The notes below the pieces were generated by a model. It was not told the origin of the DNA and searched no databases. It saw only the letters and a list, made by a program, of their open reading frames with translations. A DNA stretch of 10,216 nt from Pseudomonadota bacterium. Lineage in GTDB: Bacteria; Pseudomonadota; Alphaproteobacteria; Rhodospirillales; 2-02-FULL-58-16. Each line of letters opens with the position of its first letter. Positions within the stretch are counted from its first letter, which is position 1. The DNA lies in contig JADFHR010000112.1 in NCBI GenBank assembly GCA_022567015.1, forward strand, positions 1 through 10,216, read 5' to 3'. Positions 1 to 7,561 of this stretch are shown here, in pieces. Made by a program: the position numbers and the translations under genes.

Positions 1-10
1 ACCGCAACGG

Positions 11-104
11 CGGCTTACCAAGGCTTTCGGACGGCGTCGCGCACGCTTCGCGATGCCCCGCATCGCCACAGCGCACGCTTAGGGCCGAAAACCTTGGTAA
101 GCCG
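11..104. repeat. 94-bp palindromic intergenic element downstream of nuoH
   Basis: The arms at 11-30 and 85-104 are inverted copies of each other, matching at 19 of 20 positions; the only mismatch is c24 against a91. The 54-base interior holds a second hairpin, 50-56 paired with 60-66 around a ccc loop. It also holds a 10-base direct repeat, gcgcacgctt, at 39-48 and 71-80. In RNA this would fold into a long stem with a branched tip. It lies 45 bases past the nuoH stop, in the spacer expected before nuoI. No target-site duplication is evident. It could be a dispersed palindromic repeat, a MITE-like remnant, or an RNA-processing or attenuation hairpin inside the nuo transcript. No U-tract follows on either strand, so it is not a classical terminator. 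Confidence 0.8.
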
Positions 105-148
105 TCTCTATGGGTCATGATCAGCGATCCTTGGTATTAAATCCATTC

Positions 149-1165
149 TCAGCCGTAAACCGGCGCCAGATCGAAGGCGACCAGGACCCCGGCGACGATC
201 ACCACGGCGGCCAGGGATATGGGCAGGAACACCTTCCAGCCCAGGCGCATCAACTGGTCGTAACGGTAGCGCGGGAACGTCGCCCGCACCCACAGGAAGA
301 CGAACAGCACCGCCGCCAGCTTCGCCGCGAACCACACCGGCCCCGGCACCCAGGTGAACGGCACCCTGTCCATGGGCGGCAGCCACCCGCCGAGGAACAG
401 GATCGTGGTCATCGCCGACATCAGGATCATGAAGGCGTACTCGCCCAGGTAAAAGAGGGCGAAGGTCATCGCCGAGTATTCCACGTTGTACCCGGCCACC
501 AGTTCCGCATCGGCCTCCGGCAGGTCGAAGGGGTGGCGGTTGGTCTCGGCCAGGGTCGAGATGAAGAATATGACCGCCAGCGGCAGCAGCGGAATGACAA
601 ACCAGACCCGTTGCTGCGCCATGACGATGTCGCCCAGGTTCAGCGAACCGACGCACAGCAGAACCCCGATAATCATGAACCCCATGGAAACTTCGTAAGA
701 CACCATCTGCGCCGCCGAGCGCAGGGCGCCGAGAAAGGCGTACCGGGAGTTGCTGGCCCAGCCGGCCATGAGGATGCCGTACACCGCCATCGACGAGATG
801 GCGAAAAGATAAAGGATGCCGACGTTGATGTCGGCCAGCACCAGGCCCTCGCCGAAGGGAATGACCGCCCAGGCGACCAGGGCCAGGACAAAGGTCAGGC
901 ACGGCGCCAAGATGAACACGCCCCGGTTGGCGCCGGTGGGAATGATGGTCTCCTTGAAGAACAGCTTCAGTCCGTCGGCGATGGGCTGAAGCAGCCCGAA
1001 CGGACCCACCACATTGGGTCCGCGGCGCAGGTGCATGGCGCCGATCACCTTGCGCTCGGCATAGGTCAGGTACGCCACCCCCAACAAAAGGGGGATGACG
1101 ATGGCGACGACCTTCAGACCGATCCACACCGTCGGCCAAACGTAGCCGTCCCAGAACTCAACCAT
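149..1165 (-). CDS. nuoH: NADH-quinone oxidoreductase subunit H
   Basis: This is a membrane subunit of respiratory complex I, at the junction of the hydrophilic and membrane arms, where it forms much of the quinone-access cavity. The 338 residues are hydrophobic throughout, consistent with the usual eight transmembrane helices. Recognisable family segments are YAERKVIGAMHLRRGPN (35-51), FGLLQPIADGLKLF (56-69) and the acidic quinone-cavity loop ETNRHPFDLPEADAELVAGY (207-226), which is followed by NVEYS. The ATG at 1165 overlaps the nuoG stop by 8 bases, indicating translational coupling. A weak ribosome-binding-like AAAGGA lies upstream inside nuoG. The length is normal for the family and I see no frameshift. 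The gene ends at TGA (149) and is followed by a palindromic repeat instead of an immediately adjacent nuoI. Confidence 0.97.
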   Translation of the reverse strand: MVEFWDGYVWPTVWIGLKVVAIVIPLLLGVAYLTYAERKVIGAMHLRRGPNVVGPFGLLQPIADGLKLFFKETIIPTGANRGVFILAPCLTFVLALVAWAVIPFGEGLVLADINVGILYLFAISSMAVYGILMAGWASNSRYAFLGALRSAAQMVSYEVSMGFMIIGVLLCVGSLNLGDIVMAQQRVWFVIPLLPLAVIFFISTLAETNRHPFDLPEADAELVAGYNVEYSAMTFALFYLGEYAFMILMSAMTTILFLGGWLPPMDRVPFTWVPGPVWFAAKLAAVLFVFLWVRATFPRYRYDQLMRLGWKVFLPISLAAVVIVAGVLVAFDLAPVYG

Positions 1166-3230
1166 CGGTCCCGGTCCTTTCCCGCTGCGCGCCGGCCAGC
1201 GCGTCCGCGCATGCGGCCATGGTGACCGAGGCCCGGCTGATGGGATCGGTCATGTAGAAGTTGGCGACCGGCGACCGGAACGGCGCCGGGTCCATGGGCC
1301 CGTCGGTCCCGAACGCGCCCCACGGCGCCGTTTCCACCGCGTCCGGACCGGCGGCGAAGTTGGGGTTGACCTCGGCCATGCGGGCGCGCACATCGTCGCG
1401 GGTATCGACGGGAAGTTTCCGCCCCAGGACCTCGGACAGGGCGCGGATGATCGCCCAGTCCTCGCGCGCCTCGCCGGGCGGGTAGATGGCCCGCCTTCCC
1501 TGCTGCACCCGCCCTTCGGTGTTGACGTAGGTGGCGTTCTTTTCCGTATACGCGGCGCCGGGCAGGATGACGTCGGCCCGCTGCGCCCCGGCGTCCCCGT
1601 GGTGACCCTGGTAAATGACGAAGGCCTTGCCCAGGCTGTCCATGTCGATCTCGTCGGCGCCCAGCAGGTACACCACCGCCACGGCGCCCGCCGCCGCCGC
1701 GTCCACGATGGCCCCGGTATCCAGGCCGCCGTCGCCGGGCAGGAAGCCTAGGTCCAGTCCGCCCACCCGCGCCGCCGCCGTGTGCAGGACGTTGAAGCCG
1801 TTCCAGCCGTCGGTGTCCTGCACCATTCCGCAGTCCTCGGCGATGGTGCGCGCCGTGGCCAGCACCTGGGCGCCGTCGGCGCGGGCCAGGGCGCCCATGC
1901 CGACGATCAGCATCGGCCTCTCGGCCCGCCGCAGCACCCCGGCGAAGGCGTGTTGGCCGGCGGCGATCTGTTCCAGGGTCTGGGGACCGTCGCCAAGGTG
2001 CTCGGTGTCATACGTCAGGTCCACCTGTGGCCCGACGACGCCCATGGCAAAGCCGCCGGCGAGGTGGCGCTTGCGCAGCCGCGCATTGATGATGGGCGCC
2101 TCCCGGCGCACGTCGGTGCCGATCAGGAGGCAGGCGTCGGCCTGTTCGATCCCGGCGATGGTGGTATTGAACAGGTAGCCGGCGCGCAACGCCCCATCCA
2201 GTTTGGCCCCATCCTGCCGGCAGTCCGTGTTCGGCGACCGCAACTTCACCATCAGGTCCTTCAACGCCATCATCGATTCGCAGTCGGCCAGATCGCCGGC
2301 AATGGCGGCGATGCGTTTCCCCTGGACGCCCTTGAGGTGTTGCCCGATGGCGGAAAAGGCCTCGGCCCAGGTGGCGGCCTGGAGCCTGCCGTCGCGGCGC
2401 ACATAGGGCCGGTCGAGGCGCTGGCGTTTCAGCCCGTCGCAGGCGAAGCGGGTCTTGTCCGATATCCACTCCTCGTTCACGTCCTCGTTCAGGCGCGGCA
2501 GCACGCGCATGACCTCGGCGCCGCGGGAATCGACGCGGATGTTGCTGCCCACGGCGTCCATCACGTCCACCGACTCGATCTTGGTCAGCTCCCACGACCG
2601 CGCGGCGAAGGCATACGGCGCGGACGTCAGCGCCCCCACCGGGCACAGGTCGATCATGTTGCCCGACAGCTCGGACGTCAGCGCCTTTTCCACGTAGGTG
2701 CCGACCTCCATGTCCTCGCCGCGGCCGGTGGCGCCGAGCTCCGGCACGCCGGCGATCTCGGTGGCGAAGCGGATGCAGCGGGTGCAGTGGATGCACCGGG
2801 TCATGATGGTCTTGATCAGCGGCCCCAGGTACTTGTCCTCCACCGCGCGCTTGCCCTCGCGGTAGCGGCTGCGGTCGAACCCGTAGGCCATGGCCTGGTC
2901 CTGCAGGTCGCATTCGCCGCCCTGGTCGCAGATGGGGCAGTCCAGCGGGTGATTGATGAGCAGGAACTCCATCACCCCCCGGCGCGCCTTTTGCACCCCG
3001 GGCGTGTTGGTGTGGATCACCATGCCGTCGGCCACCGGCATGGCGCAGGACGCCACCGGCTTGGGCGCCCGCTCCATCTCCACCAGGCACATGCGGCAGT
3101 TGCCGGCGATGGACAGGCGTTCGTGGTAGCAGAACCGGGGAATTTCGATGCCCACCTGCTCGCAGGCCTGGAGGACCGTGAGCCCCGGCTCCACCTCTAC
3201 TTCCCTGCCGTCGATGGTCAGTGTCGGCAT
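1158..3230 (-). CDS. nuoG: NADH-quinone oxidoreductase subunit G
   Basis: This is the large iron-sulfur subunit of the complex I peripheral arm, passing electrons from NuoF towards NuoB. It has 690 residues. The N-terminal 2Fe-2S ferredoxin domain carries cluster N1b on Cys34, Cys45, Cys48 and Cys62. The next cluster is N5, with one His and three Cys ligands (His94, Cys98, Cys101, Cys107). Cluster N4 uses Cys146, Cys149, Cys152 and Cys196. From about 215 onward it is a molybdopterin-oxidoreductase-like domain, which in this family has lost its cofactor role. The CxxC-type N7 cysteines known from E. coli NuoG are absent; Cys264 is the only cysteine in that stretch. The start MPTLTIDGRE at 3230 is chosen because GAGGAA precedes it at good spacing, 10 bases after the nuoF stop. 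The same frame is open further upstream, but that extension lies inside nuoF. Confidence 0.96.
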   Translation of the reverse strand: MPTLTIDGREVEVEPGLTVLQACEQVGIEIPRFCYHERLSIAGNCRMCLVEMERAPKPVASCAMPVADGMVIHTNTPGVQKARRGVMEFLLINHPLDCPICDQGGECDLQDQAMAYGFDRSRYREGKRAVEDKYLGPLIKTIMTRCIHCTRCIRFATEIAGVPELGATGRGEDMEVGTYVEKALTSELSGNMIDLCPVGALTSAPYAFAARSWELTKIESVDVMDAVGSNIRVDSRGAEVMRVLPRLNEDVNEEWISDKTRFACDGLKRQRLDRPYVRRDGRLQAATWAEAFSAIGQHLKGVQGKRIAAIAGDLADCESMMALKDLMVKLRSPNTDCRQDGAKLDGALRAGYLFNTTIAGIEQADACLLIGTDVRREAPIINARLRKRHLAGGFAMGVVGPQVDLTYDTEHLGDGPQTLEQIAAGQHAFAGVLRRAERPMLIVGMGALARADGAQVLATARTIAEDCGMVQDTDGWNGFNVLHTAAARVGGLDLGFLPGDGGLDTGAIVDAAAAGAVAVVYLLGADEIDMDSLGKAFVIYQGHHGDAGAQRADVILPGAAYTEKNATYVNTEGRVQQGRRAIYPPGEAREDWAIIRALSEVLGRKLPVDTRDDVRARMAEVNPNFAAGPDAVETAPWGAFGTDGPMDPAPFRSPVANFYMTDPISRASVTMAACADALAGAQRERTGTDG

Positions 3231-3240
3231 GTCTTTTTCC

Positions 3241-4530
3241 TCATGCCGCCTGATCGGCCTGCCGTGCCTGGAAGGCGGCGACGCGGCGCTCCAGCTCGGG
3301 CCGGAAATGGCGGATAAGCCCTTGCACGGGCCACGCGGCGGCGTCCCCGTGGGCACAGATGGTATGGCCTTCGATCTGGCGGCTGACCTCATCCAGGAGG
3401 TCGATCTCCTCGACGGTGATGTTGCCCGTGACCAGGCGCTCCATCATGCGCCACAGCCAGCCGGTGCCCTCGCGGCAGGGCGTGCACTGGCCGCAGCTCT
3501 CGTCCATGTAGAACCGGGACAACCGGGCGATCACCCTGACGATGTCGGTGGACTTGTCCATGACGATCACGGCGCCGGTGCCCAGGCCCGATTGGGCCTC
3601 GCGCAGGGAGTCGAAATCCATGAGCACCGTTTCGCAGACGGACTTGGGGATCAGCGGCACCGAGGAGCCGCCGGGAATCACCGCCAGCAGGTTGTCCCAG
3701 CCGCCGCGCACGCCGCCGGCGTGCTTCTCGATGAGCTCCCTGAGGGGCACGCTCATCTCCTCTTCCACGGTGCACGGGTGGTTGACGTGGCCGGAGATGC
3801 AGAAAATCTTGGTGCCCGTGTTGTTGGAGCGGCCGAGCCCGGCGAACCAGTCGGCGCCGCGCCTCAGTATGGCCGGCGCCACGGCGATGGATTCCACGTT
3901 GTTGACCGTGGTCGGACAGCCATACAGGCCGGTGTTGGCGGGAAACGGGGGCTTGAGGCGGGGCATCCCCTTCCGCCCTTCCAGGCTTTCGAGGAGGGCG
4001 GTCTCCTCGCCGCAGATGTAGGCGCCGGCGCCGACGTGGAGGTGAACGTCGAAGTCCCAGCCCGAGCCGCAGGCGTCCTTGCCGATCAGCCCGGCCTCAT
4101 AGGCCTCGCCGATGGCCCGCCGCAAGGCCTCGGTCTCGCGGTGGAATTCGCCGCGGATATAGATGTAGCTCACGTTGGCGCCCATGGCGACGGCGGCGAG
4201 CAGCGCGCCCTCCAGCAGCTTATGGGGCTCGTGGCGAAGGATTTCCCTGTCCTTGCAGGTGCCGGGCTCGCCCTCGTCGGCGTTGATCACCAGGTAGTGG
4301 GGCCGGCCGTCGGAGACCTTGGGCATGAAGGACCATTTCATTCCGGTGCCGAAGCCGGCGCCGCCGCGTCCCCTGAGCCCCGAGTTCTTCACCTCGTCGA
4401 CGATCCAGTCGCGGCCCTTGGCGATCAGCGCCCTGGTATTGTCCCAGTCGCCGCGCGCCCGCGCGCCCTCCAGGCCCACGTCCTCGAATCCGTATAGGTT
4501 GGTGAAAATGCGGTCGGCGTCCCTGAGCAT
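3241..4530 (-). CDS. nuoF: NADH-quinone oxidoreductase subunit F
   Basis: This is the NADH-binding flavoprotein of complex I (51-kDa subunit), which oxidises NADH through FMN and reduces cluster N3. It has 429 residues, the normal length. The glycine-rich GRGGAGF stretch is at 54-60, and the family signature GAGAYICGEE at 167-176. Cluster N3 ligands are Cys346, Cys349 and Cys352, in ESCGQCTPCREG, plus Cys392. A second glycine-rich turn, IPGGSS, lies at 285-290. The ATG at 4530 shares one base with the nuoE stop (TGATG). The open frame continues upstream within nuoE, but that extension has no family character, and MLRDADRIFTNLYG matches the usual N-terminus. The product should work as a unit with NuoE and NuoG in the cytoplasmic tip of the complex. 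Confidence 0.97.
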   Translation of the reverse strand: MLRDADRIFTNLYGFEDVGLEGARARGDWDNTRALIAKGRDWIVDEVKNSGLRGRGGAGFGTGMKWSFMPKVSDGRPHYLVINADEGEPGTCKDREILRHEPHKLLEGALLAAVAMGANVSYIYIRGEFHRETEALRRAIGEAYEAGLIGKDACGSGWDFDVHLHVGAGAYICGEETALLESLEGRKGMPRLKPPFPANTGLYGCPTTVNNVESIAVAPAILRRGADWFAGLGRSNNTGTKIFCISGHVNHPCTVEEEMSVPLRELIEKHAGGVRGGWDNLLAVIPGGSSVPLIPKSVCETVLMDFDSLREAQSGLGTGAVIVMDKSTDIVRVIARLSRFYMDESCGQCTPCREGTGWLWRMMERLVTGNITVEEIDLLDEVSRQIEGHTICAHGDAAAWPVQGLIRHFRPELERRVAAFQARQADQAA

Positions 4531-5174
4531 CAGGAAGCCCCCGGTTCGTCGCCCCGGGCGTCGCCCCGGCCGTCCGACAGTCCCGTCAGCGTAGTCAGCC
4601 CGCCGGCCGGTTCGCACGCCCTGCGCCCGCTCTGGGGTCCGGGCCTGGGCGTGCCCCCTTTCTTGAGCTCGGCCAAAATGGCCGTCGCCGTGCCGGCGTC
4701 CAGGTCCTCGTAGTAGTCCCCGCCGATCATCATCACCGGCGCATTGACGCAGGCGCCCAGGCACTCCGTCTCGGACAGGGTGAACCCGCCGTCCGCCGAC
4801 GTCTCGCCCAAACCGATGCCCAGGGCATTGCGGCAGGCGGCGAGGACGTCGTCGGAGCCGCGCAGCCAGCACGACACATTGGTACACACCTCAACGTGGT
4901 GCCGGCCCACGGGCTCGAGGTTGTACATGTTGTAGAAGGTGGCCACCTCGTAAACGCGCATCGGCGGCATGTCGAGAAACCCGGCCACCGCATCCATGGC
5001 CGCCCGCGGCAGCCAGCCGCCGTTCTGCCGTTGCGCCAGGTCGAGCAGGGCCAGCACGGCGCTCGCCTGGCGCCCCTTCGGATACGCGGCGACGGCGGCC
5101 TCGGCCTTCTTCGCGTTCTCCGGGGTGAAGGCGAAGCTCCGCGGCTGCGCCGACGCGTCGGTTGGTGCGCTCAT
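4530..5174 (-). CDS. nuoE: NADH-quinone oxidoreductase subunit E
   Basis: This is the thioredoxin-like 2Fe-2S subunit (24-kDa) that pairs with NuoF and holds the off-pathway cluster N1a. It has 214 residues. A helical N-terminal region contains the conserved VYEVATFYNMYN stretch (74-85). The cluster ligands are Cys97, Cys102, Cys138 and Cys142, in the contexts VCTNVSC and ECLGACVNAP. After about residue 172 there is a roughly 40-residue tail rich in Gly, Pro, Arg and Asp. It looks disordered and resembles the poorly conserved C-terminal tails of alphaproteobacterial NuoE; I would not assign it a function. The start at 5174 overlaps the nuoD stop by four bases (ATGA), and the stop shares one base with the nuoF start. 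Confidence 0.96.
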   Translation of the reverse strand: MSAPTDASAQPRSFAFTPENAKKAEAAVAAYPKGRQASAVLALLDLAQRQNGGWLPRAAMDAVAGFLDMPPMRVYEVATFYNMYNLEPVGRHHVEVCTNVSCWLRGSDDVLAACRNALGIGLGETSADGGFTLSETECLGACVNAPVMMIGGDYYEDLDAGTATAILAELKKGGTPRPGPQSGRRACEPAGGLTTLTGLSDGRGDARGDEPGAS

Positions 5175-6349
5175 CGGTCGATCTCGCCGAAAACGATGTC
5201 GATGGAGCCGATGTTGGCGACCATGTCGGCCAGCATGTGCCCCTTGGAGAGCAGCTCCAGGGCCTGCAGGTGGGCGAACCCCGGCGCGCGGATCTTGCAG
5301 CGATAGGGCTTGTTGGTGCCGTCCGAGACCAGATAGACCCCGAACTCGCCCTTGGGCGCCTCCACCGCCGTATAGGTTTCGCCGGCCGGCACGTGGTAGC
5401 CCTCGGTAAACAGCTTGAAATGATGGATCAGCGCCTCCATGGAGTGTTTCATCTCGGCGCGGGACGGCGGCGTGATCTTGCGGTCGTCGGCCTTGATCGG
5501 GCCGCCGGGCATCTGCTCCAGGCACTGCTTGATGATCTTGACGCTTACGCGCATTTCGGCCATGCGCATGAGATAGCGGGCGTAGCAATCGCCGTGCTTG
5601 CCGACGACGACGCCGAACTCCATCTTCTCGTAGACGTCGTAGGGCTGCGCCTTGCGCAAGTCCCAGGCGATGCCGCAGGCGCGCAGGTTGGGCCCCGAGA
5701 AGCCCCAGTCGAGGGCCTGGTCGGCGGTGATCACCCCGATGTCCACGGTGCGCTGCTTGAAGATCCGGTTCTCGGTCAGCAGGGTCTCGCAGTCATCGAC
5801 GAAATTGGGGAAGTGATCGGCCCACCCATCGATGTCCTCGGCCAACCCCGACGGCATGTCGAAGGCGACGCCGCCCGGGCGGAAATAGTTCATGTGCATG
5901 CGCGCGCCGCTTACCCGCTCGCAGAACTCCATCAGCCGCTCGCGCTCCTCGAAGCCCCACAGCATGGGCGTCATGGCGCCCACGTCCATGGCATACGAGC
6001 ACACGTTTAGGATGTGGCTGAGGATGCGCCCGATTTCGGCGTAGAGCACGCGGATGTACTGGGCCCTGGGCGGCACCTCGAGCCCGAGAAGCTTCTCCAC
6101 GGCAAGGGCGAACGCGTGCTCCTGGTTCTGCGGGGCGACGTAGTCGAGGCGGTCGAAATAGGGTATCGCCTGGAGGTAACTCTTGTACTCGATAAGCTTT
6201 TCCGTGCCCCGGTGCAGGAGCCCGATGTGGGGGTCGGCGCGCACGATGACCTCGCCGTCCATCTCCAGCACCAGGCGCAGCACGCCGTGGGCGGCGGGAT
6301 GCTGCGGCCCGAAGTTGAGGGTGAAGTTCTTGATCTGGGTCTCGGCCAT
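5171..6349 (-). CDS. nuoD: NADH-quinone oxidoreductase subunit D
   Basis: This is the 49-kDa subunit of complex I. It is related to the large subunit of NiFe hydrogenases and forms the ubiquinone-reduction site together with NuoB. It has 392 residues, the normal length for the unfused form. Key segments are NFGPQHPAAHG (12-22), whose histidine loop lines the quinone headgroup pocket; HIGLLHRGTEKL (41-52), a family signature; and FDRLDY (65-70), which carries the quinone-binding tyrosine. The hydrogenase NiFe cysteines are absent, as expected. The ATG at 6349 shares its A with the nuoC stop (TGATG), and the stop overlaps nuoE by four bases. NuoC and NuoD are separate proteins here, unlike the fused NuoCD of enterobacteria. 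Confidence 0.97.
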   Translation of the reverse strand: MAETQIKNFTLNFGPQHPAAHGVLRLVLEMDGEVIVRADPHIGLLHRGTEKLIEYKSYLQAIPYFDRLDYVAPQNQEHAFALAVEKLLGLEVPPRAQYIRVLYAEIGRILSHILNVCSYAMDVGAMTPMLWGFEERERLMEFCERVSGARMHMNYFRPGGVAFDMPSGLAEDIDGWADHFPNFVDDCETLLTENRIFKQRTVDIGVITADQALDWGFSGPNLRACGIAWDLRKAQPYDVYEKMEFGVVVGKHGDCYARYLMRMAEMRVSVKIIKQCLEQMPGGPIKADDRKITPPSRAEMKHSMEALIHHFKLFTEGYHVPAGETYTAVEAPKGEFGVYLVSDGTNKPYRCKIRAPGFAHLQALELLSKGHMLADMVANIGSIDIVFGEIDR

Positions 6350-6957
6350 CAGGCGTCCCCGTCCGCCTTCTCGTCACCGGGCAGAACGCCCTGCACCCCT
6401 TCCCAGGGACTGAGGAAATCGAAGGTGCGGAACTCCTGGGTCAGCTTCACCGGCTCGTAGACCACGCGCTTCTGTTCGTCGTCATAGCGCACTTCCACAT
6501 ACCCGGTGAGCGGAAAGTCCTTGCGCAGCGGGTGTCCATCGAACCCATAGTCGGTCATGATGCGCCGCAGGTCCGGGTGCTCGGAAAAATAGATGCCGAA
6601 AAGGTCCCAGGCCTCGCGCTCCCACCACGTGGCCGAGCTGAACACGCCGCTGACCGAGGGCACCGGAGTCTCCTCGTCGGTCTCGACCTTGACCCTGACA
6701 CGCATGTTGTGGGTGAGGCTGAGCAGGTTGTAGACCACCTCGAAGCGCTTCTCCCGCTCCGGGTAGTCGACACCGCAAACGTCCATCAACTGCTGGAACC
6801 GGCAGTTGACGTCGTCGCGGAGGAAGGTCAACACCTTGACGATCAGCTCCCGGCGCGCCCTGACCATCAACTCGTCGAACTCGATCTCGGTCCCGAGCAC
6901 CTCCTGGGGCAGCGCTTCGGCGACGTAATCGCCGAGGTCTTTAAGGGCCAGATCCAT
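6349..6957 (-). CDS. nuoC: NADH-quinone oxidoreductase subunit C
   Basis: This is the 30-kDa structural subunit of the complex I connecting module, stabilising NuoD and NuoB; it carries no cofactor. It has 202 residues. The diagnostic block is EREAWDLFGIYFSEHPDLRR, immediately followed by IMTDYGFDGHPLRKDFPL, the family signature. The upstream half (about 20-100) is the usual alpha/beta region, with CGVDYPEREKRFEVVYNL recognisable. The frame is open well upstream into nuoB, but the ATG at 6957 is preferred. It has AGGGAA four bases upstream and gives the expected MDLALKDLG N-terminus. A 40-base gap separates it from the nuoB stop, the largest gap within this operon segment. Its stop overlaps the nuoD start by one base. 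Confidence 0.96.
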   Translation of the reverse strand: MDLALKDLGDYVAEALPQEVLGTEIEFDELMVRARRELIVKVLTFLRDDVNCRFQQLMDVCGVDYPEREKRFEVVYNLLSLTHNMRVRVKVETDEETPVPSVSGVFSSATWWEREAWDLFGIYFSEHPDLRRIMTDYGFDGHPLRKDFPLTGYVEVRYDDEQKRVVYEPVKLTQEFRTFDFLSPWEGVQGVLPGDEKADGDA

Positions 6958-6997
6958 GGTTCCCTCGATGAGCTCTACCGGTGTGCCTGCGATGGGG

Positions 6998-7561
6998 TCA
7001 GCGCCACAGCGCGCCCGTCCGCCTGATCTTTTTCTGCAGCTGGAGAATGCCGTACACCAGCGCCTCGGCGGTCGGCGGGCAGCCCGGAACGTAAATGTCC
7101 ACCGGGACGACGCGGTCGCAACCGCGGACCACCGAGTAGGAATAGTGGTAATAGCCGCCACCGTTGGCGCACGAGCCCATGGAGATCACATAGCGGGGTT
7201 CGGCCATCTGGTCGTAGATCTTGCGGAAGGCGGGCGCCATCTTGTTGGTCAAGGTGCCGGCAACGATGATGACGTCCGACTGCCGCGGACTGGCCCGGGG
7301 AACCACGCCGAAGCGGTCCAGGTCATAGCGGCTCATATAGGCGTGGATCATCTCCACGGCACAGCAGGCGAGACCAAAGGTCATGGGCCACAACGAACCC
7401 GAGCGCGCCCAGTTCACGAGATTGTCCAATTGGGCGACGACGAAGCCCTTGTCCGCCAATTCGCCGCTCACCGTGGTGAGCAGGGCCTCGTGCTCCGCAC
7501 CCGCGGCACCCGCAGCCAAGGGCGCTCCGCCATCGGCGACGGGACGGGATGTCACTCCCAT
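6998..7561 (-). CDS. nuoB: NADH-quinone oxidoreductase subunit B
   Basis: This is the 20-kDa (PSST-type) subunit that carries cluster N2, the last iron-sulfur cluster before ubiquinone. It has 187 residues. The N2 ligands are all present: the tandem pair Cys66-Cys67 in FGLACCAVEM, Cys131 in MGSCANGGG and Cys161 in YVPGCPPTAEAL. Residues 1-35 form a variable Ala/Gly-rich N-terminus. I chose the ATG at 7561 over an in-frame ATG at 7582 because an AAGGAG ribosome-binding site sits 7 bases before it. It overlaps the end of nuoA by 10 bases. The protein should sit at the interface of NuoD, NuoH and NuoA. Confidence 0.97.
   Translation of the reverse strand: MGVTSRPVADGGAPLAAGAAGAEHEALLTTVSGELADKGFVVAQLDNLVNWARSGSLWPMTFGLACCAVEMIHAYMSRYDLDRFGVVPRASPRQSDVIIVAGTLTNKMAPAFRKIYDQMAEPRYVISMGSCANGGGYYHYSYSVVRGCDRVVPVDIYVPGCPPTAEALVYGILQLQKKIRRTGALWR

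Noticed and set aside
11..104. Intrinsic terminator ending nuo transcription after nuoH
   Set aside because: There is no U-tract on the minus strand beyond the stem, and nuoI-N are normally co-transcribed with nuoH.
1..148. CRISPR-like direct repeats
   Set aside because: Only two copies of a 10-mer and three of an octamer occur, with irregular spacing, all explained by one palindromic element.
3231..3392. N-terminal extension of nuoG running into nuoF
   Set aside because: The extra 54 residues are low-complexity and precede a clear ribosome-binding site and the conserved MPTLTIDGRE start.
110..4497. Long plus-strand open frames antisense to nuoH, nuoG and nuoF (for example 110-1225, 1782-3317, 3148-4497)
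   Set aside because: Their translations are rich in His, Arg, Gly and Asp with no family resemblance. They mirror the third-position G/C bias of the real genes on the other strand.
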